Of a DNA stretch of 64,000 nt, positions 15,210 to 23,546 are shown piece by piece; the first letter of the stretch is position 1, and every line of letters starts with the position of its first letter. Under the pieces are notes generated by a model. It did no database searches. It had not been told where the DNA came from and worked only from the letters and a program-made list of their open reading frames with translations. The translations under genes were made by a program, and so were the position numbers. Origin of the DNA: Aliidiomarina sp. (GTDB lineage: Bacteria > Pseudomonadota > Gammaproteobacteria > Enterobacterales > Alteromonadaceae). The stretch lies in the NCBI RefSeq assembly GCF_022565475.1, contig NZ_JAIUMR010000009.1:62001-126000 (forward strand), read 5' to 3'.

Positions 15210-16391
15210 TTAAAGCATTTCGACCGCTAAAGCGACGGCTTCACCGCCACCGATACACAGTGAAGTCATGCCTTTCTTCTCGCCACGCTGCTGCAGTGCA
15301 TGGAGCAAGGTGACCAACAAGCGTGCACCAGAGGCACCAATCGGGTGACCCAGCGCACAGGCGCCTCCATGTACATTCACTTTCTCAGCATCGAGGTCCA
15401 TGTCTTTAATCGCAATCATAGTCACCATGGCAAAGGCTTCGTTGATTTCCCAAACATCGACATCGTCTTTCGACCAACCGGCTTGCTCCAGTGCTTTATT
15501 CATTGCCCCGACCGGCGCCATGGTGAACTCCGACGGTTTTTGCGAATGAGTCGCGTGGCTGACAATCCGTGCCAATGGCTGTAAGCCCTTCGCTTTCGCG
15601 TCGCTTTCACGCATCAACACTAATGCAGCAGCGCCGTCGGAAATTGATGAGGAGTTTGCCGCGGTCACAGTGCCGTCTTTGGCAAACGCGGGACGTAATG
15701 ATGGAATTTTATCAATCCGCGCTTTACCTGGCTGCTCGTCGGTGGTCACGGTGACTTCACCTTTACGATCACTGTAAGAAACTGGCGTAATTTCGTCAGC
15801 AAATTTGCCGCTTTGAATCGCTTCTTGCGCACGGGTTAACGAACGAATAGCAAAGTCGTCCATCGCTTCGCGCGTGAAACCATACGCGTCTGCGGTGTCT
15901 TGCGCATAGCAACCCATAGCTTTGCCTTCATAGGCATCTTGGAGGCCGTCAAGCATCATGTGATCGAGCACTTGACCATGACCCATGCGATAACCGCTGC
16001 GTGCCTTGTCGAGCAAATACGGTGCGTTCGACATACTTTCCATGCCACCAGCAACGACCACATCGGCAGAGCCGGCTTTAATCAAGTCATGGCCAAACAT
16101 CACGGTTTTCAAGCCTGAACCACAGACCTTATTAATGGTGGTTGCGCCAGTACCCAATGGTAGGCCTGCCGCCAACATAGCTTGCCGTGCCGGTGCTTGT
16201 TTTAAACCTGCAGGTAAGACACAGCCCATAATCACTTCACTGACGTCTTCACCGGCAAGCCCTGAACGCTCAATCGCAGCTCGAATAGCTTGGGCACCAA
16301 GGTCAGGCGCACTTACTGCGCTGAGTTCTCCCATGAAACCGCCCATTGGGGTGCGCGCAGCGGCGACAATGACAACTGAATCTGAGCTCAT
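15210..16391 (-). CDS. Acetyl-CoA acetyltransferase (thiolase)
   Basis: A 393-aa thiolase that cleaves or forms acetoacetyl-CoA. All three signatures are present: the nucleophile Cys in NKVCGSGLKTVM (about residue 88), the His in GGACALGHPIGASG, and the second Cys in LCIGGGEA near the C-terminus. AGGAG lies upstream of the ATG. It is divergent from liuR, and the shared 97-bp region contains two dyads, so it is probably in the LiuR regulon. In context it converts acetoacetyl-CoA, made from leucine-derived acetoacetate by AacS, into two acetyl-CoA. The substrate chain-length range cannot be fixed from sequence. Confidence 0.92.
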   Translation of the reverse strand: MSSDSVVIVAAARTPMGGFMGELSAVSAPDLGAQAIRAAIERSGLAGEDVSEVIMGCVLPAGLKQAPARQAMLAAGLPLGTGATTINKVCGSGLKTVMFGHDLIKAGSADVVVAGGMESMSNAPYLLDKARSGYRMGHGQVLDHMMLDGLQDAYEGKAMGCYAQDTADAYGFTREAMDDFAIRSLTRAQEAIQSGKFADEITPVSYSDRKGEVTVTTDEQPGKARIDKIPSLRPAFAKDGTVTAANSSSISDGAAALVLMRESDAKAKGLQPLARIVSHATHSQKPSEFTMAPVGAMNKALEQAGWSKDDVDVWEINEAFAMVTMIAIKDMDLDAEKVNVHGGACALGHPIGASGARLLVTLLHALQQRGEKKGMTSLCIGGGEAVALAVEML

Positions 16392-16422
16392 TTAACTTCT
16401 CCTGCTGTAATAAAATTGTTAG

Positions 16423-16438
16423 GCTGAGCACGCTCAGC
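16423..16438. promoter_or_regulatory. Second dyad in the thiolase/liuR intergenic region
   Basis: GCTGAGCACGCTCAGC has perfect 7-bp arms around a 2-nt centre. On the minus strand it falls in the 18 bp between GTAAAG and TAACAA, a weak -35/-10 pair for the thiolase gene. MerR-family regulators bind dyads within the promoter spacer, so it could be a distinct operator. It could also be a transcript hairpin. Confidence 0.45.
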
Positions 16439-16440
16439 AC

Positions 16441-16456
16441 TTTACGTTAACGTAAA
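16441..16456. promoter_or_regulatory. LiuR-type operator (perfect palindrome)
   Basis: TTTACGTTAACGTAAA is a perfect 16-bp palindrome between the divergent thiolase and liuR genes. It has the MerR-family style and closely resembles, from memory, the motif proposed for LiuR by comparative genomics. Its left half can act as a -35 (TTTACG) for rightward transcription. It should control the liu operon and possibly the thiolase. Confidence 0.75.
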
Positions 16457-16488
16457 CTTCGTGATAGCTTAACGCCTGTGAATGCCTC

Positions 16489-16965
16489 ATGGCAAGTGAC
16501 CTTTGGATTCGAATCATGATTAAACCACAAATTGACACCGCTGAGTTCGAAACAAGCCCAGAGCGGGTGCGCCGAACACAAGACACCTTCAGCATTGGCG
16601 ACCTCTCGCGTGAGTTTGATATTACCACGCGCAGTATTCGTTTTTACGAAGATCAAGGCTTACTCATTCCAGAGCGTCGCGGCCAAACGCGTATCTACCA
16701 TCAAAAAGATCGAGTCCGGTTAAAACTTATTCTGCGCGGTAAACGTTTAGGCTTTACCCTCGCGGAAACTAAAACCTTATTCGACATGTATGACCGTGAC
16801 GGTAGCAGCGTCAATCAATTACAAACCATGTTGCGCTTAATTGAAGACAAAAAATCGGCGCTGCGCCAGCAATTAGAAGATATTAAAGTTGTTTTGCATG
16901 AACTGACTGCGGTTGAAGCCGGCTGTCGTGCAGAGCTCAATGAAAAGTCCAAGGAGTCCCTATGA
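16489..16965 (+). CDS. liuR: MerR-family regulator of leucine/isovalerate catabolism (LiuR)
   Basis: A 158-aa MerR protein: winged helix-turn-helix [20 protein letters not shown], then [12 protein letters not shown], then a dimerisation helix ([20 protein letters not shown]). The effector tail is short, with one Cys, and no metal-binding Cys pattern, which fits LiuR-like regulators rather than metal sensors. About 30 residues precede the HTH. ATG at 16489 gives the full frame, ATG at 16516 is an alternative, and neither has a strong ribosome binding site. Its stop overlaps the liuA start (ATGA), so it is the first gene of the operon and probably autoregulated through the palindrome 33 bp upstream. 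Confidence 0.88.
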   Translation: MASDLWIRIMIKPQIDTAEFETSPERVRRTQDTFSIGDLSREFDITTRSIRFYEDQGLLIPERRGQTRIYHQKDRVRLKLILRGKRLGFTLAETKTLFDMYDRDGSSVNQLQTMLRLIEDKKSALRQQLEDIKVVLHELTAVEAGCRAELNEKSKESL

Positions 16966-18134
16966 TCAGCTCGTATAAACCATTTAATTTTGACCTCGGC
17001 GAAACAGCAGACATGATTCGTGAGCAAGTCAATGCTTTTGCTCGTGATGAAATTGCTCCGCGCGCTGCTGAAATTGACGAGAAAAATGAGTTTCCTGCTG
17101 ATTTATGGCGCAAGTTTGGTGACATGGGTTTGCTTGGCATTACCGTCCCTGAAGAGTTTGGTGGCTCAGAAATGGGTTACCTCGAACACGTGATCGCCAT
17201 GGAAGAGATCAGCCGAGCATCAGCGTCGGTCGGCCTCAGCTACGGTGCACACTCGAACTTATGCGTCAACCAAATCAAAATTAATGGCTCGCAAGCGCAA
17301 AAAGAAAAATTCCTACCAAAATTACTCAGCGGCGAACACGTTGGCGCCCTCGCCATGAGTGAACCGAACGCAGGTTCTGACGTAGTGAGCATGAAACTGC
17401 ATGCGAAGAAAGACGGTGACCACTACATTCTGAACGGCAACAAAATGTGGATTACCAATGGTCCGGATGCTGACGTATTGGTGGTGTACGCAAAAACTGA
17501 ACCGGGCGCCGGCTCGAAAGGGATTACCGCCTTCATTATCGAAAAGGACAACACGCCGGGCTTTAGCACAGCACAAAAGCTCGACAAGCTGGGTATGCGC
17601 GGCTCGAACACGTGTGAGTTGGTTTTCGAAGACGCGCGCGTCCCTGCCGAAAATATCCTGGGTGAACTGAACCAAGGCGTGAAAGTTTTAATGAGCGGCC
17701 TTGACTACGAACGCGCCGTACTCGCCGCAGGCCCACTCGGTATCATGCAAGCTTGTATGGACGTGGTGGTACCCTATATTCACGAACGTGAGCAATTCGG
17801 TCAGTCCATCGGTCAATTCCAGTTAGTGCAAGGTAAGGTTGCTGACATGTACACGCAAATGAACGCTGCGCGTGCCTATGTTTACGCTGTCGCCAAAGCC
17901 TGTGACCGGGGTGAAACCACGCGCAAAGACGCTGCCGGTGCCATTCTCTACGCTGCCGAGCTGGCGACCAAAATGGCCCTCGACGCGATTCAGCTGCTCG
18001 GTGGGAACGGCTATATTAATGAGTACCCAACCGGCCGTTTACTGCGTGATGCTAAACTGTATGAAATTGGTGCCGGCACCTCGGAAATTCGCCGAATGCT
18101 GATCGGCCGTGAGTTATTCACCGAATCCAAATAA
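16962..18134 (+). CDS. liuA: Isovaleryl-CoA dehydrogenase
   Basis: A 390-aa FAD acyl-CoA dehydrogenase that converts isovaleryl-CoA to 3-methylcrotonyl-CoA, passing electrons to ETF. Signatures are [12 protein letters not shown], the FAD-binding WITNG motif, and QLLGGNGY near the C-terminus. The catalytic Glu is in the isovaleryl-CoA dehydrogenase position, [14 protein letters not shown], rather than at the usual C-terminal position of short-chain enzymes. Length and gene order (followed by the carboxylase) fit LiuA/IVD. It overlaps liuR by 4 nt and precedes liuB by 13 nt. Confidence 0.95.
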   Translation: MISSYKPFNFDLGETADMIREQVNAFARDEIAPRAAEIDEKNEFPADLWRKFGDMGLLGITVPEEFGGSEMGYLEHVIAMEEISRASASVGLSYGAHSNLCVNQIKINGSQAQKEKFLPKLLSGEHVGALAMSEPNAGSDVVSMKLHAKKDGDHYILNGNKMWITNGPDADVLVVYAKTEPGAGSKGITAFIIEKDNTPGFSTAQKLDKLGMRGSNTCELVFEDARVPAENILGELNQGVKVLMSGLDYERAVLAAGPLGIMQACMDVVVPYIHEREQFGQSIGQFQLVQGKVADMYTQMNAARAYVYAVAKACDRGETTRKDAAGAILYAAELATKMALDAIQLLGGNGYINEYPTGRLLRDAKLYEIGAGTSEIRRMLIGRELFTESK

Positions 18135-18147
18135 AAGGAACCGAACT

Positions 18148-19755
18148 GTGGCTATCCTTACTAGTAAAGTGAATCCTCGCGATGAGGGCTTTTTAGCCAA
18201 TCGCGAAGCCATGCTTGCAGTACTCGCAGATTTACAAGCGAAAGCGGAACAAATTAAACAGGGTGGTGGTAAAAGCTACCAAGAACGTCACGTCGCACGC
18301 GGTAAATTACTCGCTCGTGACCGTATTCAGCGCTTACTTGACGCCGGCTCGCCATTTCTCGAAATCGGCCAGTTTGCCGCCTGGGACGTCTACGAAGACT
18401 ACGTGCCAGCAGCAGGTGTTGTGGCCGGCATTGGCCGCGTGAGTGGCACCGAATGTATGATTGTCGCCAATGACGCCACCGTGAAAGGTGGTACCTATTA
18501 CCCGCTGACCGTACGCAAACATTTGCGCGCTCAAGAAATCGCCGAGCGCTGCCACTTGCCGTGTATTTACTTAGTTGACTCAGGCGGTGCGAACCTTCCA
18601 CGTCAAGACGAGGTTTTCCCAGACCGCGACCATTTTGGCCGGATTTTCTTTAATCAAGCCAATATGTCGGCCAAGGGCATTCCCCAGATCGCTGTGGTCA
18701 TGGGTCTATGTACCGCTGGCGGTGCCTACGTACCGGCCATGGCGGATGAATCAATTATCGTTAAAGAACAAGGCACGATTTTCCTTGCTGGCCCACCATT
18801 AGTGAAGGCGGCAACCGGTGAAGAAGTCAGCGCTGAAGAGCTTGGTGGCGCCGATGTGCACACGCGTATTTCCGGTGTGGCTGACCATTTTGCTTTGAAC
18901 GACGAACATGCTCTTGATCTTGCACGACGCTCAGTGTCGCGCCTTAATCGTCCAGAAAAAGCCAAACTTGATGTCGCTGAAGTGAAGCCGCCGCGTTACC
19001 CTGCCGAAGAAATTTATGGCATTGTCGGTACCGATTTACGCAAACCATACGATGTTCGCGAAGTGATTGCCCGCATTGTCGACGACTCAGATTTTGACGA
19101 GTTCAAACAAAACTACGGTAATACACTAGTCACTGGTTTTGCCCGCATTCATGGGTTCTTAGTAGGTATTGTTGCCAATAACGGTATTTTGTTCTCCGAG
19201 TCGGCGCAAAAAGGCGCACACTTCATTGAGCTCTGCGCTCAACGCAAAATCCCGCTGGTGTTTTTACAGAACATTACCGGCTTCATGGTCGGTAAAAAAT
19301 ACGAAGCCGAAGGTATTGCCAAACATGGCGCGAAAATGGTGACTGCCGTCAGTTGTGCGAAAGTGCCGAAGTTTACCGTTTTGATTGGCGGTAGCTATGG
19401 TGCCGGAAACTATGGCATGTGTGGCCGCGCTTACGACCCAACCTTAATGTTTATGTGGCCGAATGCGCGCATTTCCGTCATGGGCGGTGAGCAAGCAGCT
19501 GGTGTTATGGCGCAAGTCACTCGCGATGGCAAAGAGCGTAAAGGCGAGAGCTGGAGCAAAGAAGACGAAGCGGCCTTCAAGCAACCCATCATCGACACCT
19601 ATGAACGTCAGGGGCATCCGTACTACGCCTCTGCTCGCCTGTGGGACGATGGCGTGATTGACCCTGCGCAAACGCGTACCGTGTTGGCTCTGAGTTTGAG
19701 CGCGGCGCTAAATGCACCAATCGAGGACACCCGTTTCGGTGTCTTCCGGATGTAA
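18148..19755 (+). CDS. liuB: 3-methylcrotonyl-CoA carboxylase, carboxyltransferase (beta) subunit
   Basis: The carboxyltransferase half of methylcrotonyl-CoA carboxylase. With start GTG at 18148 (AAGGAA nine bases upstream) it is 535 aa, the standard length, and begins [15 protein letters not shown] like its relatives. The in-frame ATG at 18109 lies inside liuA and is rejected. Two crotonase-fold halves are visible: the biotin-side motif around [17 protein letters not shown] and the acyl-CoA side around [20 protein letters not shown], with [15 protein letters not shown] between. It works with LiuD, encoded two genes downstream. Confidence 0.95.
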   Translation: MAILTSKVNPRDEGFLANREAMLAVLADLQAKAEQIKQGGGKSYQERHVARGKLLARDRIQRLLDAGSPFLEIGQFAAWDVYEDYVPAAGVVAGIGRVSGTECMIVANDATVKGGTYYPLTVRKHLRAQEIAERCHLPCIYLVDSGGANLPRQDEVFPDRDHFGRIFFNQANMSAKGIPQIAVVMGLCTAGGAYVPAMADESIIVKEQGTIFLAGPPLVKAATGEEVSAEELGGADVHTRISGVADHFALNDEHALDLARRSVSRLNRPEKAKLDVAEVKPPRYPAEEIYGIVGTDLRKPYDVREVIARIVDDSDFDEFKQNYGNTLVTGFARIHGFLVGIVANNGILFSESAQKGAHFIELCAQRKIPLVFLQNITGFMVGKKYEAEGIAKHGAKMVTAVSCAKVPKFTVLIGGSYGAGNYGMCGRAYDPTLMFMWPNARISVMGGEQAAGVMAQVTRDGKERKGESWSKEDEAAFKQPIIDTYERQGHPYYASARLWDDGVIDPAQTRTVLALSLSAALNAPIEDTRFGVFRM

Positions 19756-19765
19756 GCGAGGCTTC

Positions 19766-20578
19766 ATGAGTACTGAGTATACCCAATTAATCATGGATGA
19801 GCGCGGCGTTGCTTCGCTTATTATGAATCGTCCCGACGTCCATAACGCCTTTGACGACACCATGATCGCACAGTTACGCCAAGCCCTGAAATCCGTTGCT
19901 GACAATCCCGCAGCGCGGGTATTGGTCTTACGCGCCAATGGTAAAAACTTTTCCGCCGGTGCTGACCTCAACTGGATGCGTTCAATGGCGGGCAAAAACT
20001 ACCAAGAGAATGTCAATGACGCCGGACAGCTGGGCGCTTTGATGTGGGAATTAGACCAATTGCCGATTCCAACCATTGCGCTGGTGAACGGTGCGGCTTT
20101 CGGTGGCGCTGTCGGACTGGTGGCCTGCTGTGATATGGCCATTGCTGATGAAGGTGCCAGCTTCTGTTTATCAGAAGTTAAAATTGGCCTGATTCCAGCA
20201 GTGATTAGTCCGTATGTTGTGCGCGCACTCGGCGAACCGGCGGCGCGTCGCTATATGCTAACTGCTGAGCGTTTCTTTGCTAACGAAGCACACCGCTTAG
20301 GGCTGGTCGACGAAGTTGCCGACGGCAGTCTCGATGATGCTCTTGAACCCTTGTTAAACGCGCTACTTGCCAACAGTCCTGCGGCGGTAAAAGCCTGTAA
20401 ACGCTTAATTCACCATGTGGCAAACCATCCTCTCGACGCCGACGTTGTCGCTGAAACCGCACGACGCATTGCCGAAATTCGCGTTTCTGCAGAAGGTCAA
20501 GAAGGCTTAAGTTCATTTTTAGAAAAACGCGCGCCAGCTTGGCAACAATCGAACAAAAAAGATGGAGGCCACGCATGA
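19766..20578 (+). CDS. liuC: Methylglutaconyl-CoA hydratase
   Basis: A 270-aa enoyl-CoA hydratase/isomerase-fold enzyme that hydrates 3-methylglutaconyl-CoA to HMG-CoA. The oxyanion-hole segments are NGKNFSAGADLNWM and NGAAFGGAVGLVACCD, followed by the active-site stretch FCLSEVKIGLIPAVISPYV. The start at 19766 follows GCGAGG and lies 10 nt after liuB; the open frame upstream overlaps liuB and is not used. The stop overlaps the liuD start. The specific assignment rests on position between the two carboxylase subunits. Confidence 0.9.
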   Translation: MSTEYTQLIMDERGVASLIMNRPDVHNAFDDTMIAQLRQALKSVADNPAARVLVLRANGKNFSAGADLNWMRSMAGKNYQENVNDAGQLGALMWELDQLPIPTIALVNGAAFGGAVGLVACCDMAIADEGASFCLSEVKIGLIPAVISPYVVRALGEPAARRYMLTAERFFANEAHRLGLVDEVADGSLDDALEPLLNALLANSPAAVKACKRLIHHVANHPLDADVVAETARRIAEIRVSAEGQEGLSSFLEKRAPAWQQSNKKDGGHA

Positions 20579-22551
20579 GCCAGTCAATTCACAAAATTCT
20601 GATTGCCAACCGTGGTGAAATTGCCTGTCGTGTCATTCGCACCGCACGTGACATGGGCATTAAAACAGTCGCAGTATTTTCCGACGCTGATCGCAACGCC
20701 CAGCACGTTCTGCAAGCTGACGAAGCTGTCTACATTGGCGGCTCGGCCAGCAGTGAGTCGTACTTACGCGCCGACAAGATTATTGCCGCAGCGCAGAAAA
20801 CCGGTGCCCAAGCCATTCACCCCGGTTACGGCTTTTTGTCAGAAAACGAATCATTTGCCGAAGCATTGGCTGACGCGGGTCTGATCTTTATCGGTCCACC
20901 GGTGCCAGCCATTGCCGCGATGGGTTCGAAAAGCGCGGCGAAAAACATTATGCAAGACGCCGGTGTGCCGCTGGTGCCAGGCTACCACGGTGATGACCAA
21001 GATCCGGACTTGCTGGCCTCGGAAGCCGAGAAAATTGGCTATCCAGTCTTGTTGAAAGCGGCCTATGGTGGCGGCGGCAAAGGCATGCGCGTGGTCGAAA
21101 AGGCGGCTGATTTTAACGAAGCATTGGCGTCTGCCAAGCGCGAAGCGAAAGCTGCGTTTAGTAACGACAAAATGTTGGTGGAAAAGTACATTACTCGCCC
21201 CCGTCACGTTGAGATTCAAGTGTTCTGCGACCAACATGGCAATGCAATTTACTTAGCTGAGCGTGATTGTTCGGTGCAACGTCGTCACCAAAAGGTGATT
21301 GAAGAAGCACCAGCGCCAGGGCTTGATGAAACGACCCGAAAAGCCATGGGTGAAGCCGCTGTGCGCGCTGCGCAAGCGATTGACTACGTCGGCGCCGGCA
21401 CCGTTGAATTCCTCTTCGACGAAGACCAAAGCTTCTACTTCATGGAAATGAATACGCGCTTGCAGGTTGAACATCCGGTGACTGAAATGATTACCGGCGT
21501 TGACTTAGTCGAATGGCAAATTCGCGTGGCTGCCGGTGAGGTATTGCCCATGCAGCAAAACGAGCTAGTGCTCGATGGCCATGCTTTTGAAGCGCGAATT
21601 TACGCCGAAAACGCCGACGACAATTTTATGCCGAGTACCGGCAAGGTTGCCTTTTTACGCCATCCCGAAGCATCCCCCTACTGTCGTTGGGACTCGGGTA
21701 TTGTCGCTGGGGACGAAGTAACCACATTCTACGACCCGATGATCGCCAAATTGATTGTGTGGGATGAAGATCGTGACAGCGCGCTGCGCCGTTTAGCCAA
21801 TGCCTTACGAGACACTCGGATTGCCGGAGTGACCACCAACACCGACTACCTGCACCGCATTGCTACGCATCCTGCGTTCGTCAAAGCCGAACTCACCACG
21901 CGCTTTATTGAACAGTATGGTGACGACTTGCAGCAGACTGACTTCAATTTAAGCACAGAACAAGCGTTGTTGGTATTGGCTGCTTACCGCATTCACCAGC
22001 AGCAACAAGCTACTACATCATCAGATCCGTGGGCTGTTGCCAACGGTTGGCGGATGAATGCAACAGCAAAACATCATTTGGTATTCACGCCGAAAGGCAC
22101 CGATAGCCCTATCGTGTTAGATTTACAGCAACACGGTGACCTCTTCATGTGGCCACGCCACGATCTAAAAGTAGCATTCAGTGCCGATGGCGCAGTGCTG
22201 TTGGACGATCAGCGCATGCCGGTAGACGTTGCTGAAGTGGACGGTGTTTACACCTTGTTTACCGCCAGTGGCCGTTTCCAAGCGACTTTATTTGATGAAC
22301 TTGCCGAGTTAGCGCACGAAGAAGAAGCGGGCAGCCTGACTGCACCGATGAACGGCACGATTGTTGCCGTCAACGTTGCCGCTGGCGACACGGTTGCCGA
22401 AGGTCAAGCCTTGGTCGTCATGGAAGCGATGAAAATGGAGTACACCATTCGTGCCCCCTTTAACGGCACCGTTGAGCAAATTTTCTTCCACGCCGGTGAA
22501 CTGGTCAGCGACGGTGCTGAACTCATTAGCCTCGCCGCAGAGAACGAATAA
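20575..22551 (+). CDS. liuD: 3-methylcrotonyl-CoA carboxylase, biotin-containing (alpha) subunit
   Basis: A 658-aa subunit with the biotin carboxylase region first (IHKILIANRGEIACRVI; ATP-grasp glycine loop GGGGKGM; EMNTRLQVEHPVTE) and a C-terminal biotinyl domain whose acceptor Lys is in VVMEAMKMEY. It carboxylates its own biotin for LiuB to use. The start at 20575 overlaps the liuC stop by 4 nt; the upstream in-frame ATG lies inside liuC. Partner choice (methylcrotonyl-CoA rather than propionyl-CoA) is inferred from the operon. Confidence 0.95.
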   Translation: MSQSIHKILIANRGEIACRVIRTARDMGIKTVAVFSDADRNAQHVLQADEAVYIGGSASSESYLRADKIIAAAQKTGAQAIHPGYGFLSENESFAEALADAGLIFIGPPVPAIAAMGSKSAAKNIMQDAGVPLVPGYHGDDQDPDLLASEAEKIGYPVLLKAAYGGGGKGMRVVEKAADFNEALASAKREAKAAFSNDKMLVEKYITRPRHVEIQVFCDQHGNAIYLAERDCSVQRRHQKVIEEAPAPGLDETTRKAMGEAAVRAAQAIDYVGAGTVEFLFDEDQSFYFMEMNTRLQVEHPVTEMITGVDLVEWQIRVAAGEVLPMQQNELVLDGHAFEARIYAENADDNFMPSTGKVAFLRHPEASPYCRWDSGIVAGDEVTTFYDPMIAKLIVWDEDRDSALRRLANALRDTRIAGVTTNTDYLHRIATHPAFVKAELTTRFIEQYGDDLQQTDFNLSTEQALLVLAAYRIHQQQQATTSSDPWAVANGWRMNATAKHHLVFTPKGTDSPIVLDLQQHGDLFMWPRHDLKVAFSADGAVLLDDQRMPVDVAEVDGVYTLFTASGRFQATLFDELAELAHEEEAGSLTAPMNGTIVAVNVAAGDTVAEGQALVVMEAMKMEYTIRAPFNGTVEQIFFHAGELVSDGAELISLAAENE

Positions 22552-22563
22552 GGAGGCCTGACT

Positions 22564-23457
22564 ATGGCATTACCGAAGCACGTTCGTATCGTTGAAGTTG
22601 GTCCCCGCGACGGCTTACAGAACGAAAAAGCGGTGACCACGGCAAGCAAAGTGGCATTGATCAATGCATTGAGCGCCTCCGGCTTAACCACCATTGAGGC
22701 TGGCAGTTTTGTCAGCCCGAAATGGGTGCCGCAAATGGCCGACAGCGCCGATGTCATGACCCAGATACAACGCGCCGATGGCGTTACCTATTCGGCGCTC
22801 ACGCCAAATCTCAAAGGCTTTGAGTTGGCGATGGCCGCGCACGCCGATGAAGTCGCTGTGTTTGGTGCCGCTTCAGAAGCATTCAGTCAGAAAAACATTA
22901 ATTGCACGATTGACGAGTCGCTTGAGCGTTTTACGCCAGTTATGGCGGCAGCGAAAGCAGCCGGTATCCGTGTACGTGGCTATGTCTCCTGCGTGCTTGG
23001 CTGTCCCTATCAAGGGGAAGTGCCTTTGACCGATGTAGTGCGCGTCGCCAAAGCTTTATATGACATGGGCTGCTACGAAATTTCACTGGGCGACACCATT
23101 GGTGTCGGTACGCCATTGCAAGCCCAACAGATGCTTGAGGCGGTGGCCGCTGCTGTGCCGATGGAAAAGTTAGCCCTGCACTTTCACAACACCTATGGTC
23201 AGGCACTTGCCAATTTAGCCATGTGTTTACCGCTCGGCGTCAGCGTGATTGACAGCGCTGTGGCCGGCCTTGGTGGCTGCCCTTACGCCAAAGGCGCAAG
23301 TGGTAACGTCGCCACTGAAGATGTACTCTATATGCTTCAAGGTATGGGTATTGAAACCGGTGTCGACTTAGAACAAATCATTGATGCTGGCCAAGCCATT
23401 TGTGCCGAACTAGGCACGCAACCGCGCTCGAATGTCAGCGTGGCGCGCCGAGCTTAG
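22564..23457 (+). CDS. liuE: Hydroxymethylglutaryl-CoA lyase
   Basis: A 297-aa TIM-barrel lyase that splits HMG-CoA into acetoacetate and acetyl-CoA, the final liu step. The DRE-TIM start [16 protein letters not shown] supplies the catalytic Arg/Asp, metal-binding His residues are in [15 protein letters not shown], and the catalytic Cys loop reads [21 protein letters not shown] precedes the ATG by 8-9 nt. A long hairpin follows its stop, before aacS. Confidence 0.95.
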   Translation: MALPKHVRIVEVGPRDGLQNEKAVTTASKVALINALSASGLTTIEAGSFVSPKWVPQMADSADVMTQIQRADGVTYSALTPNLKGFELAMAAHADEVAVFGAASEAFSQKNINCTIDESLERFTPVMAAAKAAGIRVRGYVSCVLGCPYQGEVPLTDVVRVAKALYDMGCYEISLGDTIGVGTPLQAQQMLEAVAAAVPMEKLALHFHNTYGQALANLAMCLPLGVSVIDSAVAGLGGCPYAKGASGNVATEDVLYMLQGMGIETGVDLEQIIDAGQAICAELGTQPRSNVSVARRA

Positions 23458-23493
23458 CTTTGTCTGTTGAGCGCGGAGCGCTTAACAGCAAAG
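23458..23493 (+). other. Intercistronic hairpin between liuE and aacS
   Basis: CTTTG(T)CTGTTGAGCGC can pair with GCGCTTAACAGCAAAG, giving a stem of about 16 bp with one bulged T and one G-T pair and a tiny GGA loop. No T tract follows, so it is more likely an RNA-stability or processing element, or a partial terminator, than a full terminator. Confidence 0.6.
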
Positions 23494-23546
23494 TGACTAA
23501 AACACGACAATAAATATAACAAAAACGCATAGGAATTCGAAAAGCC

